Below, piece by piece: positions 1-7,392 of a stretch of 61,379 nucleotides of DNA. The notes under the pieces were generated by a model. The model had not been told where the DNA came from. It made no database searches and saw only the letters and a program-made list of their open reading frames with translations. The first letter of the stretch is position 1, and each line of letters starts with the position of its first letter. The DNA comes from Arcticibacter eurypsychrophilus. Its GTDB lineage: Bacteria; Bacteroidota; Bacteroidia; Sphingobacteriales; Sphingobacteriaceae. The DNA is taken from positions 1-61,379 of the forward strand of contig NZ_MDFN01000031.1 of assembly GCF_001730525.1 (NCBI RefSeq). Reading direction: 5' to 3'. Made by a program: the position numbers and the translations under genes.

Positions 1-626
1 TCCTGCAATATGGGTTGGTAGGGCGGATACGCTAGTATAGCCAGGCAGAAAAAATCTGTTCTATAGGAAACTAGTTGTTTTATTCCCTCGTATTGCTCTG
101 GGCTTGCATAATAAAAAGACAAAGGTTGTGAGCCTGCGGCAGTAATTGTCTCAACACCTAACGCTCTTGCTATACCAAAATCGAGAACGACGGGTGCTCC
201 CGTGCTTCTAATTCTGATATTTTGGGGTTTAAGATCTCTATGAACATATCTTGATTCCCATACCGGTTTTAATATTATTGCAACTTCGTAAATTAGTTTT
301 AAAACCTTTTCTTCCTGTCCGATATATAAATCCAATAGTTCAGATAAATCATTTCCCTCAATGAATTCTTCCAATATTATAGTGTCCCCATTAAATTTTT
401 TAACGCTTATAATGGAAGGAATTCCCTCAATATGATTGAATTTCTGGCAAATTTCAATTTCCCGATCAAAACGTTCATCTGCAATGTGAATGATTTTAAG
501 TGCATAATTGCTATCATCAATATCAACTATAAAAACTGTTTTTTGGCCACTTAAAGCAGCCTGTTGATAATGCTTGATTTTGAATTCCTTTAAAAACTCA
601 TTTGATAGGGCTATTGACTTCATCAT
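1..626 (-). CDS. Ser/Thr protein kinase, N-terminal part (truncated by window edge)
   Basis: Reading the minus strand from the ATGATG at 626-621 gives an open frame of about 208 codons that runs off the left edge. It carries the Hanks-type kinase signatures in order: a lysine in YALKII (about residue 44), the catalytic loop HRDLKPQN (129-136), DFG (149-151) and an SPEQY version of the APE motif (about 175-179). The glycine-rich loop is degenerate, and there is no signal peptide or membrane segment in the visible part, so it is probably cytosolic. The catalytic Lys and both Asp are present, so activity is expected. The C-terminal lobe and any fused domain lie outside the window, so its substrate or system cannot be inferred. 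The frame has no stop inside the window. Confidence 0.85.
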   Translation of the reverse strand, partial: MMKSIALSNEFLKEFKIKHYQQAALSGQKTVFIVDIDDSNYALKIIHIADERFDREIEICQKFNHIEGIPSIISVKKFNGDTIILEEFIEGNDLSELLDLYIGQEEKVLKLIYEVAIILKPVWESRYVHRDLKPQNIRIRSTGAPVVLDFGIARALGVETITAAGSQPLSFYYASPEQYEGIKQLVSYRTDFFCLAILAYPPYQPILQ

Positions 627-1022
627 TTTTAGGTATGTACAATTGATAGCATTTGAGCTATCTTCTCAAACTATAGCAATAACTCCACATTGAACCGCAC
701 TTAAATGATTATTCTGATCAGAAGCAATGTAAACTGAAATTATTATATCATGCAGTTATATACTGGTTCCTTTTTTTAGGCTTTAGGTTTAGAGAAGTAA
801 ATCGGCAGACAATCTTAATTCTTTTTTCTTAAACATTTAGCTTTTAATTATAAAGTTTAAAATAATTTTTTCGATACTTAAGATTGAGGCAAATTGAAAG
901 GTTAAAAGGAGTATCGTGCTCTGGTCCTATAAGGCTATCTAATTCCTAAAATAAATAAAAATATTTTGTGATGTAAATATAGATTAATACATTAGTGTAT
1001 TATTTAACTAATACACTAGTCA
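627..1022. other. Intergenic region between kinase and ABC operon
   Basis: About 400 AT-rich bases between two divergently transcribed units. I see no ORF or RNA gene. The promoters for both directions must lie here. The only clear structure is the inverted-repeat operator at 985-1018, listed separately. Confidence 0.6.
985..1018. promoter_or_regulatory. Inverted-repeat operator, probable site of the operon's own GntR regulator
   Basis: TAGTGTATTA (993-1002) and TAATACACTA (1009-1018) form a perfect 10-bp inverted repeat with a 6-base spacer. A third half site, TAATAC (985-990), pairs with GTATTA (997-1002). The element ends four bases before the ATG of the ABC ATPase gene. YtrA-family GntR regulators typically bind short palindromes in front of their own ABC operon, and such a regulator is encoded at 2667-3041, so autorepression is the simplest reading. 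The symmetry is seen directly; the assignment of the regulator is inference. Confidence 0.7.
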
Positions 1023-1850
1023 ATGATCATTATCGAAAACCTAAATTTCGGTTACAATAAACGTCCATTATTATTCAGAGATATGAATATGCAGTTAAGC
1101 TGCGGTCATATCTATGGTTTGTTTGGCGAAAATGGAGCCGGGAAATCAACCTTATTAAAAAATATAGCCGGTTTAGTTTACGCGCAAAGCGGGACACTAA
1201 ATGTGATGGGTTTTGACCCTAAGCAAAGGCAACCTGCACTGCTGCAGGAGATTTGTTTCATTCCGGAAGAGTTTGAGCTTCCATCAATTTATATTGATAA
1301 TTACCTGAAGGGCACTGCTCCATTTTACCCGAAGTTCGATTATGAGGGATTTAAATCGCTGATAGATGAATTTAATATTCAGTCAGACCAGCGCCTAAAT
1401 GAGATGAGTTATGGGCAGAAGAAAAAATTTATCATTGCTTTTGGCCTATCCACACAAGCTCGTTTGGTGATTATGGATGAACCAACTAACGGACTGGATA
1501 TTCCATCCAAGACACAGTTTCGAAAAATTATGGCATCAGCTTTAACAGAGGAGCGATGTATTATCATCTCCACTCACCAAGTGAGAGATCTGGATAACTT
1601 GATTGACACCGTGATCATGCTGAATGAGAATAGGATAGCCTTGAAAGCTTCAGTAGAAGAGATTACACAAAAACTTTGTTTCAAGCGAGTGAAGGAACTG
1701 GATGATACGGTAATATATTCTGAAACTTCTATATCTGGTTACCAGGCAATTTTCCGCAATCTTAATCAACAAGATAGCAAGCTGGATATTGAGCTTTTGT
1801 TCAATGCACTGCTTCACGAAAGCAAAAAACTGACTCAAATTTTCAATTAA
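1023..1850 (+). CDS. ABC transporter ATP-binding protein (YtrB-like)
   Basis: A single nucleotide-binding domain of 275 residues that would power the permease encoded next to it. Walker A is GENGAGKS (35-42), the signature is MSYGQ (128-132, a variant of LSGGQ), Walker B is LVIMDEP (148-154), followed by the D-loop, and the H-loop is STHQ (His185). About 90 extra C-terminal residues follow the core domain. The ATG directly follows the operator, leaving almost no leader. It opens a four-gene operon with a permease, a GntR regulator and a membrane-anchored protein, the layout of Bacillus ytr-type operons that respond to envelope stress. The transported substrate is unknown. Confidence 0.92.
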   Translation: MIIIENLNFGYNKRPLLFRDMNMQLSCGHIYGLFGENGAGKSTLLKNIAGLVYAQSGTLNVMGFDPKQRQPALLQEICFIPEEFELPSIYIDNYLKGTAPFYPKFDYEGFKSLIDEFNIQSDQRLNEMSYGQKKKFIIAFGLSTQARLVIMDEPTNGLDIPSKTQFRKIMASALTEERCIIISTHQVRDLDNLIDTVIMLNENRIALKASVEEITQKLCFKRVKELDDTVIYSETSISGYQAIFRNLNQQDSKLDIELLFNALLHESKKLTQIFN

Positions 1851-1861
1851 TCTTACTGAAC

Positions 1862-2665
1862 ATGAACAATACATTCAATTTCAAACGTTTTGGGCTTTTG
1901 ATGAAGAGACAATGGCTGGAATTTGGAAAAATTTACCTAATCTCATTAGGCATAGTAGCAGGCGTAATTATTGCATCTTATGGATTATACTACTTTCGTT
2001 TTATTGAAAATGAAGGGATGAAAAATGTTTTAGTTCCGGATTTAAGAGTAGTGCTATTCTTCATCTTAGGAACTCTATTTTTAACAATAGCAGCGAATAC
2101 GCAATTCTCTCAATTAGGTCAAAAGTCTAAATTAATTGTAGACCTAATGGTTCCTGCATCTACTTTGGAAAAGTTTTTAACTGGGTTATTTTTTTCAGTA
2201 ATCCTGGCATTCCTAAGTTACCTCTTGGTGTTTTGTTTGATTGATTTTGCCCTAGTCTCCGAATTAAAAAACACATCTCATTCTGAAGCTTTACAAATGA
2301 ACGATGCAGGGCAATTGGTTATGGGGAAGTATAATCCAGCTTATTTCTTTGAAAAAAATTCGAATATGATTATACAGATTGCTTCTGTACCAATTCTAAT
2401 CAGTAGCCTATTTTTCCTGGGGTCAGTATATTTTACGAAACATCAATATGTAAAAACTATGATTTCTTTAATGGTATTTAGCGGACTTTGGATTACGTTC
2501 ACCGCATATACCAATAAATACATATTTCATGATAAAGTAATAAGTGGGGATTTTAAGTGGATTGTTTATATCCACAAAACAGAATGGTGGATTGCCTTAT
2601 ATATTGTACTAAGTGTATTTTTTTGGGCTATTACTTATGTGAGATTAAGAGAAAAGGAGGGTTGA
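1862..2665 (+). CDS. ABC transporter permease subunit
   Basis: A 267-residue polytopic membrane protein with about six hydrophobic segments, for example near residues 20-45, 65-85, 100-130, 170-190, 200-215 and 240-260. It resembles the ABC-2 type permeases paired with YtrB-like ATPases. It starts 11 bases after the ATPase stop and ends one base before the GntR gene, so the three are cotranscribed. No substrate-binding protein is encoded nearby, which points to export or envelope sensing rather than uptake. The substrate cannot be read from the sequence. Confidence 0.8.
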   Translation: MNNTFNFKRFGLLMKRQWLEFGKIYLISLGIVAGVIIASYGLYYFRFIENEGMKNVLVPDLRVVLFFILGTLFLTIAANTQFSQLGQKSKLIVDLMVPASTLEKFLTGLFFSVILAFLSYLLVFCLIDFALVSELKNTSHSEALQMNDAGQLVMGKYNPAYFFEKNSNMIIQIASVPILISSLFFLGSVYFTKHQYVKTMISLMVFSGLWITFTAYTNKYIFHDKVISGDFKWIVYIHKTEWWIALYIVLSVFFWAITYVRLREKEG

Positions 2666-2666
2666 A

Positions 2667-3041
2667 ATGGAGTTTAGTGACCACAAAGCTATTTATCTGC
2701 AAATAGCGGAATATGTTTGCGAACATATTCTATTGAAAGAATGGAAAGATGAGGACAAGATTCCATCTGTAAGGGAGTTAGCAGTTACTTTGGAAGTAAA
2801 TCCAAATACAGTAATGCGAACGTATGAGTTGTTGCAATCAAAAAACATTATTAGCAATAGAAGGGGAATCGGCTTTTTCTTAGCCGAAGACGCTATGAGT
2901 AAAGTTAAAGATTATCGGAAAACTGCTTTTATCGATGACGAGTTACCCAATGTTTTTAGAAACCTCTATTTACTGAACATTGATTTTGAGGAGTTACAAT
3001 CACGCTACCAAGTATTCATTCAACAAAACTTTAAATCTTAA
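2667..3041 (+). CDS. GntR-family transcriptional regulator, YtrA-like
   Basis: A short protein of 124 residues with an N-terminal winged helix-turn-helix typical of GntR proteins (PSVRELAVTLEVNPNTVMRT, about residues 33-52, then an RRGIGFF wing) and a short helical tail in place of a ligand-binding domain. This is the size and layout of the YtrA subfamily, whose members repress their own ABC operons. It lies in the middle of the ABC operon and probably binds the palindrome at 985-1018. The effector is unknown. Confidence 0.88.
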   Translation: MEFSDHKAIYLQIAEYVCEHILLKEWKDEDKIPSVRELAVTLEVNPNTVMRTYELLQSKNIISNRRGIGFFLAEDAMSKVKDYRKTAFIDDELPNVFRNLYLLNIDFEELQSRYQVFIQQNFKS

Positions 3042-3044
3042 AAA

Positions 3045-3911
3045 ATGAAGACAAGTGATAAATTATTAATTTCCGTAGGCATATTATTCTTCATTATTCC
3101 GTTAATGGGAATGATTATCGTCTCTAAAGTATATTTTAAAACAGCTAAGACTCAGGATAATGTTACTTATGAGTTTTTCAATGACAAGTCTTTTGCAAAA
3201 CCTTCTAAAGGAAGAACAGCGATACCAATTAATCGTCCGTTCCATGCCATTCATATCATTAATGGTAATAAGTCTTGTATGGAATTACATTTGAATCAGA
3301 GTAATGATTATGGAGTTAAAATACCTAAAGGTTCCAAAGAGGAAATAAGCTTTAAGGTAAAGAACAACGTATTGAATATTATTCTTAGAAAGGGATTCCG
3401 GACACCAAGTTATGAAAACAGGATGTTGATTACTGTATATTCACCCAAGTTTGATGCTTTGAGTATTAAAAATACTTCTGATTTTAACTTGATTGCAACT
3501 TCCGACAGTTTGAATATAAGCTTAGCAAACTGCAAATCTTTCACCGTTCAAAATCCCAATGTGGAAGCCCATACTTTGAAATCAAAGGGTGGCTTAATGA
3601 ACTATAAGACAGTTAATACGATGTTAATTAAAAACTTGAACGTTGACCTGGATAATTCGGAGTTCTCATTGAGTGATCAGAGTGTCGACAACTTAAGCTT
3701 TAAGGCTCAAAATAATTCCACCATAAATCTGGATGGTACCAATGAAAACAAAGGGAAATTTGTTGCTGGTAAATTGAAAATCAAAACCTTAGGGGTGAAT
3801 GTGATTAAAATAGACAATTTCACCGCAAAAGAGATAAAGGCTGATTTCTCGGAGGAAACAACATTAGAAATTCCGAGTTCTATACTGAAATTACTGGTTA
3901 AGAGTAATTGA
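3045..3911 (+). CDS. Membrane-anchored protein with a putative adhesin-like beta domain
   Basis: 288 residues with one N-terminal membrane segment (about residues 8-27) and an extracytoplasmic remainder rich in short beta-strand and asparagine repeats (about 60-285). The pattern resembles DUF2807/GIN 'putative auto-transporter adhesin' domains that often accompany ABC and GntR operons in Bacteroidota, but no diagnostic motif is visible and I offer no function. It starts three bases after the regulator gene, so it is the last gene of the operon. Its 3' end overlaps by 14 bases the end of the converging receptor remnant. Confidence 0.7.
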   Translation: MKTSDKLLISVGILFFIIPLMGMIIVSKVYFKTAKTQDNVTYEFFNDKSFAKPSKGRTAIPINRPFHAIHIINGNKSCMELHLNQSNDYGVKIPKGSKEEISFKVKNNVLNIILRKGFRTPSYENRMLITVYSPKFDALSIKNTSDFNLIATSDSLNISLANCKSFTVQNPNVEAHTLKSKGGLMNYKTVNTMLIKNLNVDLDNSEFSLSDQSVDNLSFKAQNNSTINLDGTNENKGKFVAGKLKIKTLGVNVIKIDNFTAKEIKADFSEETTLEIPSSILKLLVKSN

Positions 3912-4692
3912 GAGAAAGGTAAGTCAATGACTGATATTTTTTTTGGTTTATTGTCTGTATCGATTTTGCGGCCAATGTTGTCATGCTGTTGCCAAGGTTA
4001 GTAGAAGCCGTTGATAGTCTGTAAAGGGTTATGCCATTGTTGGTCTTCCAGATTTTGGATATACAGGGTGAGGCATTTAGGTTGAACCCATATTCTTTCT
4101 CGTTTTTGAAGTTGAACGATTTGTATTCCACTTCATTGTTATCTATTGTATAGGCGAGTAGTGCAATGAGGTTTTTGGTCGAAGAGTAATAAACGTCTAA
4201 ATTGTAATTAGTCAAAAAATTATACCCTGCCTGTAGGTTATGTGTATACTGTGGCAAAAGGTTTGGGTTTCCCGTTACTACCATATAGTCGTGAACCTGT
4301 AGGCGATAAGGATTAAGATTATTGAAGGAGGGTCGCTGAAGTCTTTTGGAATAGTTTAGAAATAAAGATGATCCTTTATCCCCATTGAGCGTGTGCATGA
4401 TATACATAGAGGGAAATAAATTAAAATAATTTCTTTTAAAACTTTCGTCTGAAGTCACAGAATGGCCATATGATAAAGTTTCCTCTGCCCTTAATCCTAC
4501 TTTGAAACTGGTATGTCTGAAAGTCTTCTCCGCGGTGGTATATAACATTAGGAGCTGTTCTCTATAAAAAAACTATTACTTACCAAAGTATTTAATGTCC
4601 ATGCATCTTGGACCAAGTTTTCGCTTATGCTCTGGTTATCTCTTTCTACAGAATGGTGTAATCACTATCAGCATAATTATAAACAGATAATT
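3898..4692 (-). pseudogene. Remnant of an outer-membrane beta-barrel (TonB-receptor-like) protein
   Basis: The minus strand keeps a frame at 4548-3898 of 216 residues that looks like the C-terminal strands of an outer-membrane beta-barrel family receptor (LNYSKRLQRPSFNNLNPY, NPNLLPQYTHNLQAGYNF). The signal peptide, plug and most of the barrel are missing. Upstream to about 4692, barrel-like peptides continue in other frames (YTQPFQLSVYNYADSDY, then ISENLVQDAWTLNTLVSN), interrupted by stops and a frame change. This fits a decayed receptor gene rather than an intact short gene. The barrel assignment is from residue pattern only. Confidence 0.65.
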
Positions 4693-4761
4693 GGAAAGGC
4701 TGGGTGTAAATCGACTGCGTCATTTATGTATCCAGTTTGCTATCGTTTTTACTAATGTAAA

Positions 4762-4788
4762 AATTGTCTACGCACTGCGTAGACAATT
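4762..4788 (-). terminator. Palindromic hairpin, possible bidirectional terminator or block boundary
   Basis: AATTGTCTACGCA (4762-4774) and TGCGTAGACAATT (4776-4788) form a perfect 13-bp stem with a one-base centre. A run of five T follows on the minus strand, as in an intrinsic terminator. The core AATTGTCT-n-CGC recurs in the long hairpin at 7286-7332, so the two may also be ends of one mobile or repeated element. Confidence 0.5.
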
Positions 4789-4998
4789 AAACACTTTGAG
4801 TATGAATTGATTCCATCTAAGTGGTCGTACCGTAAAGAATTGAAAACAAATTTCCTCAACCAATAGGTAAATGGGAGAAAACAATTGGTGTGAGGGTTGA
4901 CAAGGAATCTCCCGGCTAATATAATAATCAATGTACACCAGCGTTATTAAACTCTAGCAAAGACAAGTAGCTTTCTATTTGTTAAACCTACACAGATC

Positions 4999-5148
4999 AT
5001 GTTATTGAACAACACGTCATATGGCACACAGGTTACCGGACTTGCAAATAGCAACCCGCGTAATGTTTTGGTGTGCCTTACCGTTCGTTCCCCTCAATAT
5101 AACTTACCATACGATTCTCTTCAAAGCAGTAAGGACTTTATCAATTAA
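4999..5148 (+). CDS. Small ORF 1 (49 aa) of a tandem pair, leader-peptide candidate
   Basis: An ATG-to-TAA frame of 49 codons with the C-terminus SSKDFIN. The second ORF starts exactly 219 bp later, has the same length, and ends TSKDFVK. The stop lies at the foot of a GCCC...GGGC hairpin. No family is recognised and no Shine-Dalgarno is visible. It may be a translated leader peptide or a by-product of a conserved DNA/RNA element; matching lengths favour real coding or a recent common origin. Low confidence as a protein gene. Confidence 0.35.
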   Translation: MLLNNTSYGTQVTGLANSNPRNVLVCLTVRSPQYNLPYDSLQSSKDFIN

Positions 5149-5399
5149 GCCCTAGCCATTTATGGTTTGGGGCCAGTTTTAAAACAGATGTTTTTCACTG
5201 TCAGATAAAGTTAAAAAATGATCCATTTTCCATTCAAGTTTTTTAAGATGCTGCAAAATAAACGCAGCAAAACACAAACGTCCCTCGTCTTGTATTGCTT
5301 GTTTGTACCTGTACATTTTCATTTCGGCTATTACGCCCAAACTACCAGCAAGGACTTTGTAAAGTAAGCCCCAAAGGTATATCCAGGTTTGGGGCCAGT
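5128..5399 (+). repeat. Two copies of a hairpin element spanning the ends of the small ORFs
   Basis: Copy A (5128-5177) and copy B (5347-5399) share AG(T/C)AAGGACTTT, then TAAGCCC, then GGTTTGGGGCCAGT. In B, GCCCCAAA (5368-5375) pairs perfectly with TTTGGGGC (5388-5395). In A, GCCC pairs with GGGC and an inner CCAT pairs with ATGG. Each copy contains the stop of a 49-codon ORF and is followed 40 bases later by an ATG: small ORF 2 after A, the glutamate-synthase-like gene after B. The spacing suggests a duplicated regulatory leader. Confidence 0.65.
5218..5367 (+). CDS. Small ORF 2 (49 aa) of a tandem pair, leader-peptide candidate
   Basis: An ATG-to-TAA frame of 49 codons. It has a basic N-terminal part, a hydrophobic and aromatic stretch (SLVLYCLFVPVHFHFGYY, about residues 22-39) and a C-terminus TSKDFVK, like the SSKDFIN of the ORF 219 bp upstream. 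The stop sits next to the perfect GCCCCAAA/TTTGGGGC hairpin, and the next gene starts 71 bases after the stop. It could be a small membrane-active peptide or an attenuator leader. No homologue is recognised. Confidence 0.35.
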   Translation: MIHFPFKFFKMLQNKRSKTQTSLVLYCLFVPVHFHFGYYAQTTSKDFVK

Positions 5400-5438
5400 C
5401 ATCAATTATCTATTTTTCCAAATTTTAATTGTTGCTTT

Positions 5439-6833
5439 ATGAAAAAATTTCAGTTCAGATCTGGTATTGGTCTTGCTTTTATCTTACTTTTTATTTTAAA
5501 TATCGGTTTAGTCGTTGTCGCAGTCATCATCAACAATCACTTGCTGATTGGATTGGGGATTGTGCTTTCTTGTTTTCAGTATTATTTGCACGACTTGTCA
5601 CGGCGTAGAAACAGCACTTTAATGAATTATCCGTTCGGCCATTGGTTGAAAGATCTTTTTTCCTTTATTCCCCGAAAGATTACACGACTGTTCACAACAG
5701 TTCATGGGACGACTACTGAATTGACAAAAAGGGAGCAGCAGCTTCTTATCCGCCGCTCAAAAAGCGTGGAGACAATGGTAGTGGATAATAATTTGTTAAA
5801 TAAGCACGATCCAGGGTTTGAATATTTGCAGACCCACCCGGCCTTCATGTCTCTTAGTCCACTTGATTTAAGAGTCGAGGTTGGCACTGCGCATTGCCTG
5901 CTTCCTTATAGTTTAAGTGTGTTCAATTTCGGCGCGCTGGACAGGGGGGCGATGAAGAAAGCAAGCGTTCACGCCGTCTCACAGGCTGCTAACATATGCA
6001 GTTGTGCAGTAAATTCGGGTGAAAAGGGCCTTACACCTGAATTAGTTAGGGGAGGCGGTGATATCATCTGGCAGATCAGTTACGGTGATATTGCTTTAAG
6101 GAATCCTGATTGTTCAATTAATGAAGGCCTGCTGAAGACGATCGCCTGCAAACCGTATGTCAAGATGATTGAATTACGGCTCCAATCGACGCAAAACGCT
6201 GACCATCAAAGCGTGTTAAATGAACGTGCGATCTTTGCTCTTGTTAGCAAACTCCAGGTTTGTTCTGGCGGTAAGCCAGTAGGGATTCATGTTTTGAACC
6301 CAGCAAAGGAGACGATCGACTTATTGGTAAGATCAATGGCTTCTGCTGATATATGCCTGGACTTTATCAACATAGAGGAGTCATGGGTGCTTAACCGTTT
6401 GCTGCACAAAGCCGATGATCAGCGTTTCTTTGAGGCTGTATTTACAGCTAAAAACCTGTTTCTTGGTTACGGAATTCAGACTAAAGTAATGGCAACTGGA
6501 GTTATCCTTTCTGAATATGATATTTTACGACTATGCGCTTTAGGTGCTGATGCTTGTTTTAGTGCGGCGGGCGCCTTAATGGAAAATGGCCTGCTTCAAC
6601 AGAAATTAATGCGGCGTTCCTCATCTCCAAGCGTACGGTTAGCTAATTTTCAGCGCAATACAGTTGAGGCCAATCGAACGCTCATGCAGCAATGTGGATA
6701 CGAGCACTTGTCTGATGCAGATCCTGCTGATTTCTTTAGAAGGATCAATGCAATCGAAATTTTATCACTGAGTGAAATTTTCTGCCAAATGGGACAAGAA
6801 AGATCCATGCCTTTGTACGTACATCTCAATTAA
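5439..6833 (+). CDS. Degenerate FMN-binding glutamate synthase-like membrane protein
   Basis: 464 residues from the ATG at 5439; an upstream in-frame extension to 5295 is possible but passes through the hairpin element. Two N-terminal membrane segments (about 8-50) precede a region with the fold signature of the glutamate synthase FMN domain: FNFGALDRGAMKKASVHAV, then NSGEKGLTPELVRGGGDIIW, PYVKMIELRL, GGKPVGIHVL, and LCALGADACFSAAG. Compared with active relatives, the GAKPGxGG loop, the GxEGGTGA segment and the CxxxxCPxG cluster cysteines are absent or replaced. It is probably a pseudoenzyme or has a new activity. It is followed 44 bases later by the Rnk-like gene, with which it probably forms an operon. 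Confidence 0.7.
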   Translation: MKKFQFRSGIGLAFILLFILNIGLVVVAVIINNHLLIGLGIVLSCFQYYLHDLSRRRNSTLMNYPFGHWLKDLFSFIPRKITRLFTTVHGTTTELTKREQQLLIRRSKSVETMVVDNNLLNKHDPGFEYLQTHPAFMSLSPLDLRVEVGTAHCLLPYSLSVFNFGALDRGAMKKASVHAVSQAANICSCAVNSGEKGLTPELVRGGGDIIWQISYGDIALRNPDCSINEGLLKTIACKPYVKMIELRLQSTQNADHQSVLNERAIFALVSKLQVCSGGKPVGIHVLNPAKETIDLLVRSMASADICLDFINIEESWVLNRLLHKADDQRFFEAVFTAKNLFLGYGIQTKVMATGVILSEYDILRLCALGADACFSAAGALMENGLLQQKLMRRSSSPSVRLANFQRNTVEANRTLMQQCGYEHLSDADPADFFRRINAIEILSLSEIFCQMGQERSMPLYVHLN

Positions 6834-6877
6834 ATTTTTCAGCCCGTTTGTCCTTTTATCAATTTAACAATTAAAAT

Positions 6878-7288
6878 ATGAACACACAACCATTGATCCT
6901 GATTCAGCGAGAGCTGGACATCTTAAGAAAATATCTGCAGGAATCCATTTTAACAGATTTTAATAAGAAGAATCTTTTGTCCCAATTAGCGTCCGCTCAG
7001 GTGGTAAAAGAAGATGAACTTCCTGGCGACGCTATAGGCCTGAATTCTGTCGTACATGTTCAGGAACGCCAAAGCAGGCAAAATTTTATATTTCAAATCG
7101 TATTGCCTGCTTCAGCGGACGTCAGAAAGAAAAAAGTGTCTGTATTTTCACCTATCGCCATAGCTTTACTTGGCTACCGAAAAGGGTCAATTACAAAGTG
7201 GGAAATGCCTGGCGGAATACAGGAGTTTGAGATCTTGAAGGTCAGCCGGATTGGCCTGGAGCAGGAAGTTGATGGACCAGTCGTCTAA
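6878..7288 (+). CDS. Rnk / GreA C-terminal-domain-like protein
   Basis: 136 residues with a short helical N-terminus (1-50) and a FKBP-like GreA/GreB C-terminal fold: LNSVVHVQ, then VLPASADVRKKKVSVFSPIAIALLGYRKG, and a final FEILKVSRIG strand. This matches the Rnk family (regulator of nucleoside diphosphate kinase), which can contact RNA polymerase like Gre factors but lacks the long coiled-coil. Its TAA stop forms the foot of a 22-bp hairpin. It probably shares a transcript with the gene at 5439; a link between the two functions is unknown. Confidence 0.75.
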   Translation: MNTQPLILIQRELDILRKYLQESILTDFNKKNLLSQLASAQVVKEDELPGDAIGLNSVVHVQERQSRQNFIFQIVLPASADVRKKKVSVFSPIAIALLGYRKGSITKWEMPGGIQEFEILKVSRIGLEQEVDGPVV

Positions 7289-7332
7289 CAAGCTCAATTG
7301 TCTCCGCATCGCGGAGACAATTGAGCTTGTTA
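7286..7332 (+). terminator. Very long perfect hairpin after the Rnk-like gene
   Basis: 22-base arms at 7286-7307 and 7311-7332 pair perfectly around the three-base loop ATC, and the arm begins with the TAA stop codon of the upstream gene. A short T-rich stretch follows, so it can act as a terminator, but 22 perfect pairs is long for one. The inner core is related to the palindrome at 4762-4788. Confidence 0.7.
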
Positions 7333-7392
7333 CTTTAAAAGTTTTATAGAGACTCTTGTGCACTAGCATTACTTACATGAATTTATTGTTTA

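Larger units (their letters stand above)
4693..5438. other. Non-housekeeping intergenic block with a palindrome and tandem elements
   Basis: About 750 bases with no conventional gene. It contains a perfect palindrome (4762-4788), two 49-codon ORFs exactly 219 bp apart (4999 and 5218), and two copies of a hairpin-containing element (5128-5177 and 5347-5399). A weaker third relative of the ORF ends may lie at 4943-4970, where a frame ends in NSSKDK. The block reads as the upstream region of the gene at 5439. Confidence 0.6.

Noticed and set aside
5295-5438. In-frame upstream extension of the glutamate synthase-like gene
   Set aside because: It runs through the hairpin element and the second small ORF, is cysteine-rich and unlike the family, and the ATG at 5439 gives the normal N-terminal membrane helices.
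4762-7332. Insertion sequence with terminal inverted repeats
   Set aside because: No transposase or target-site duplication is visible; each palindrome is self-complementary rather than a single terminal repeat.
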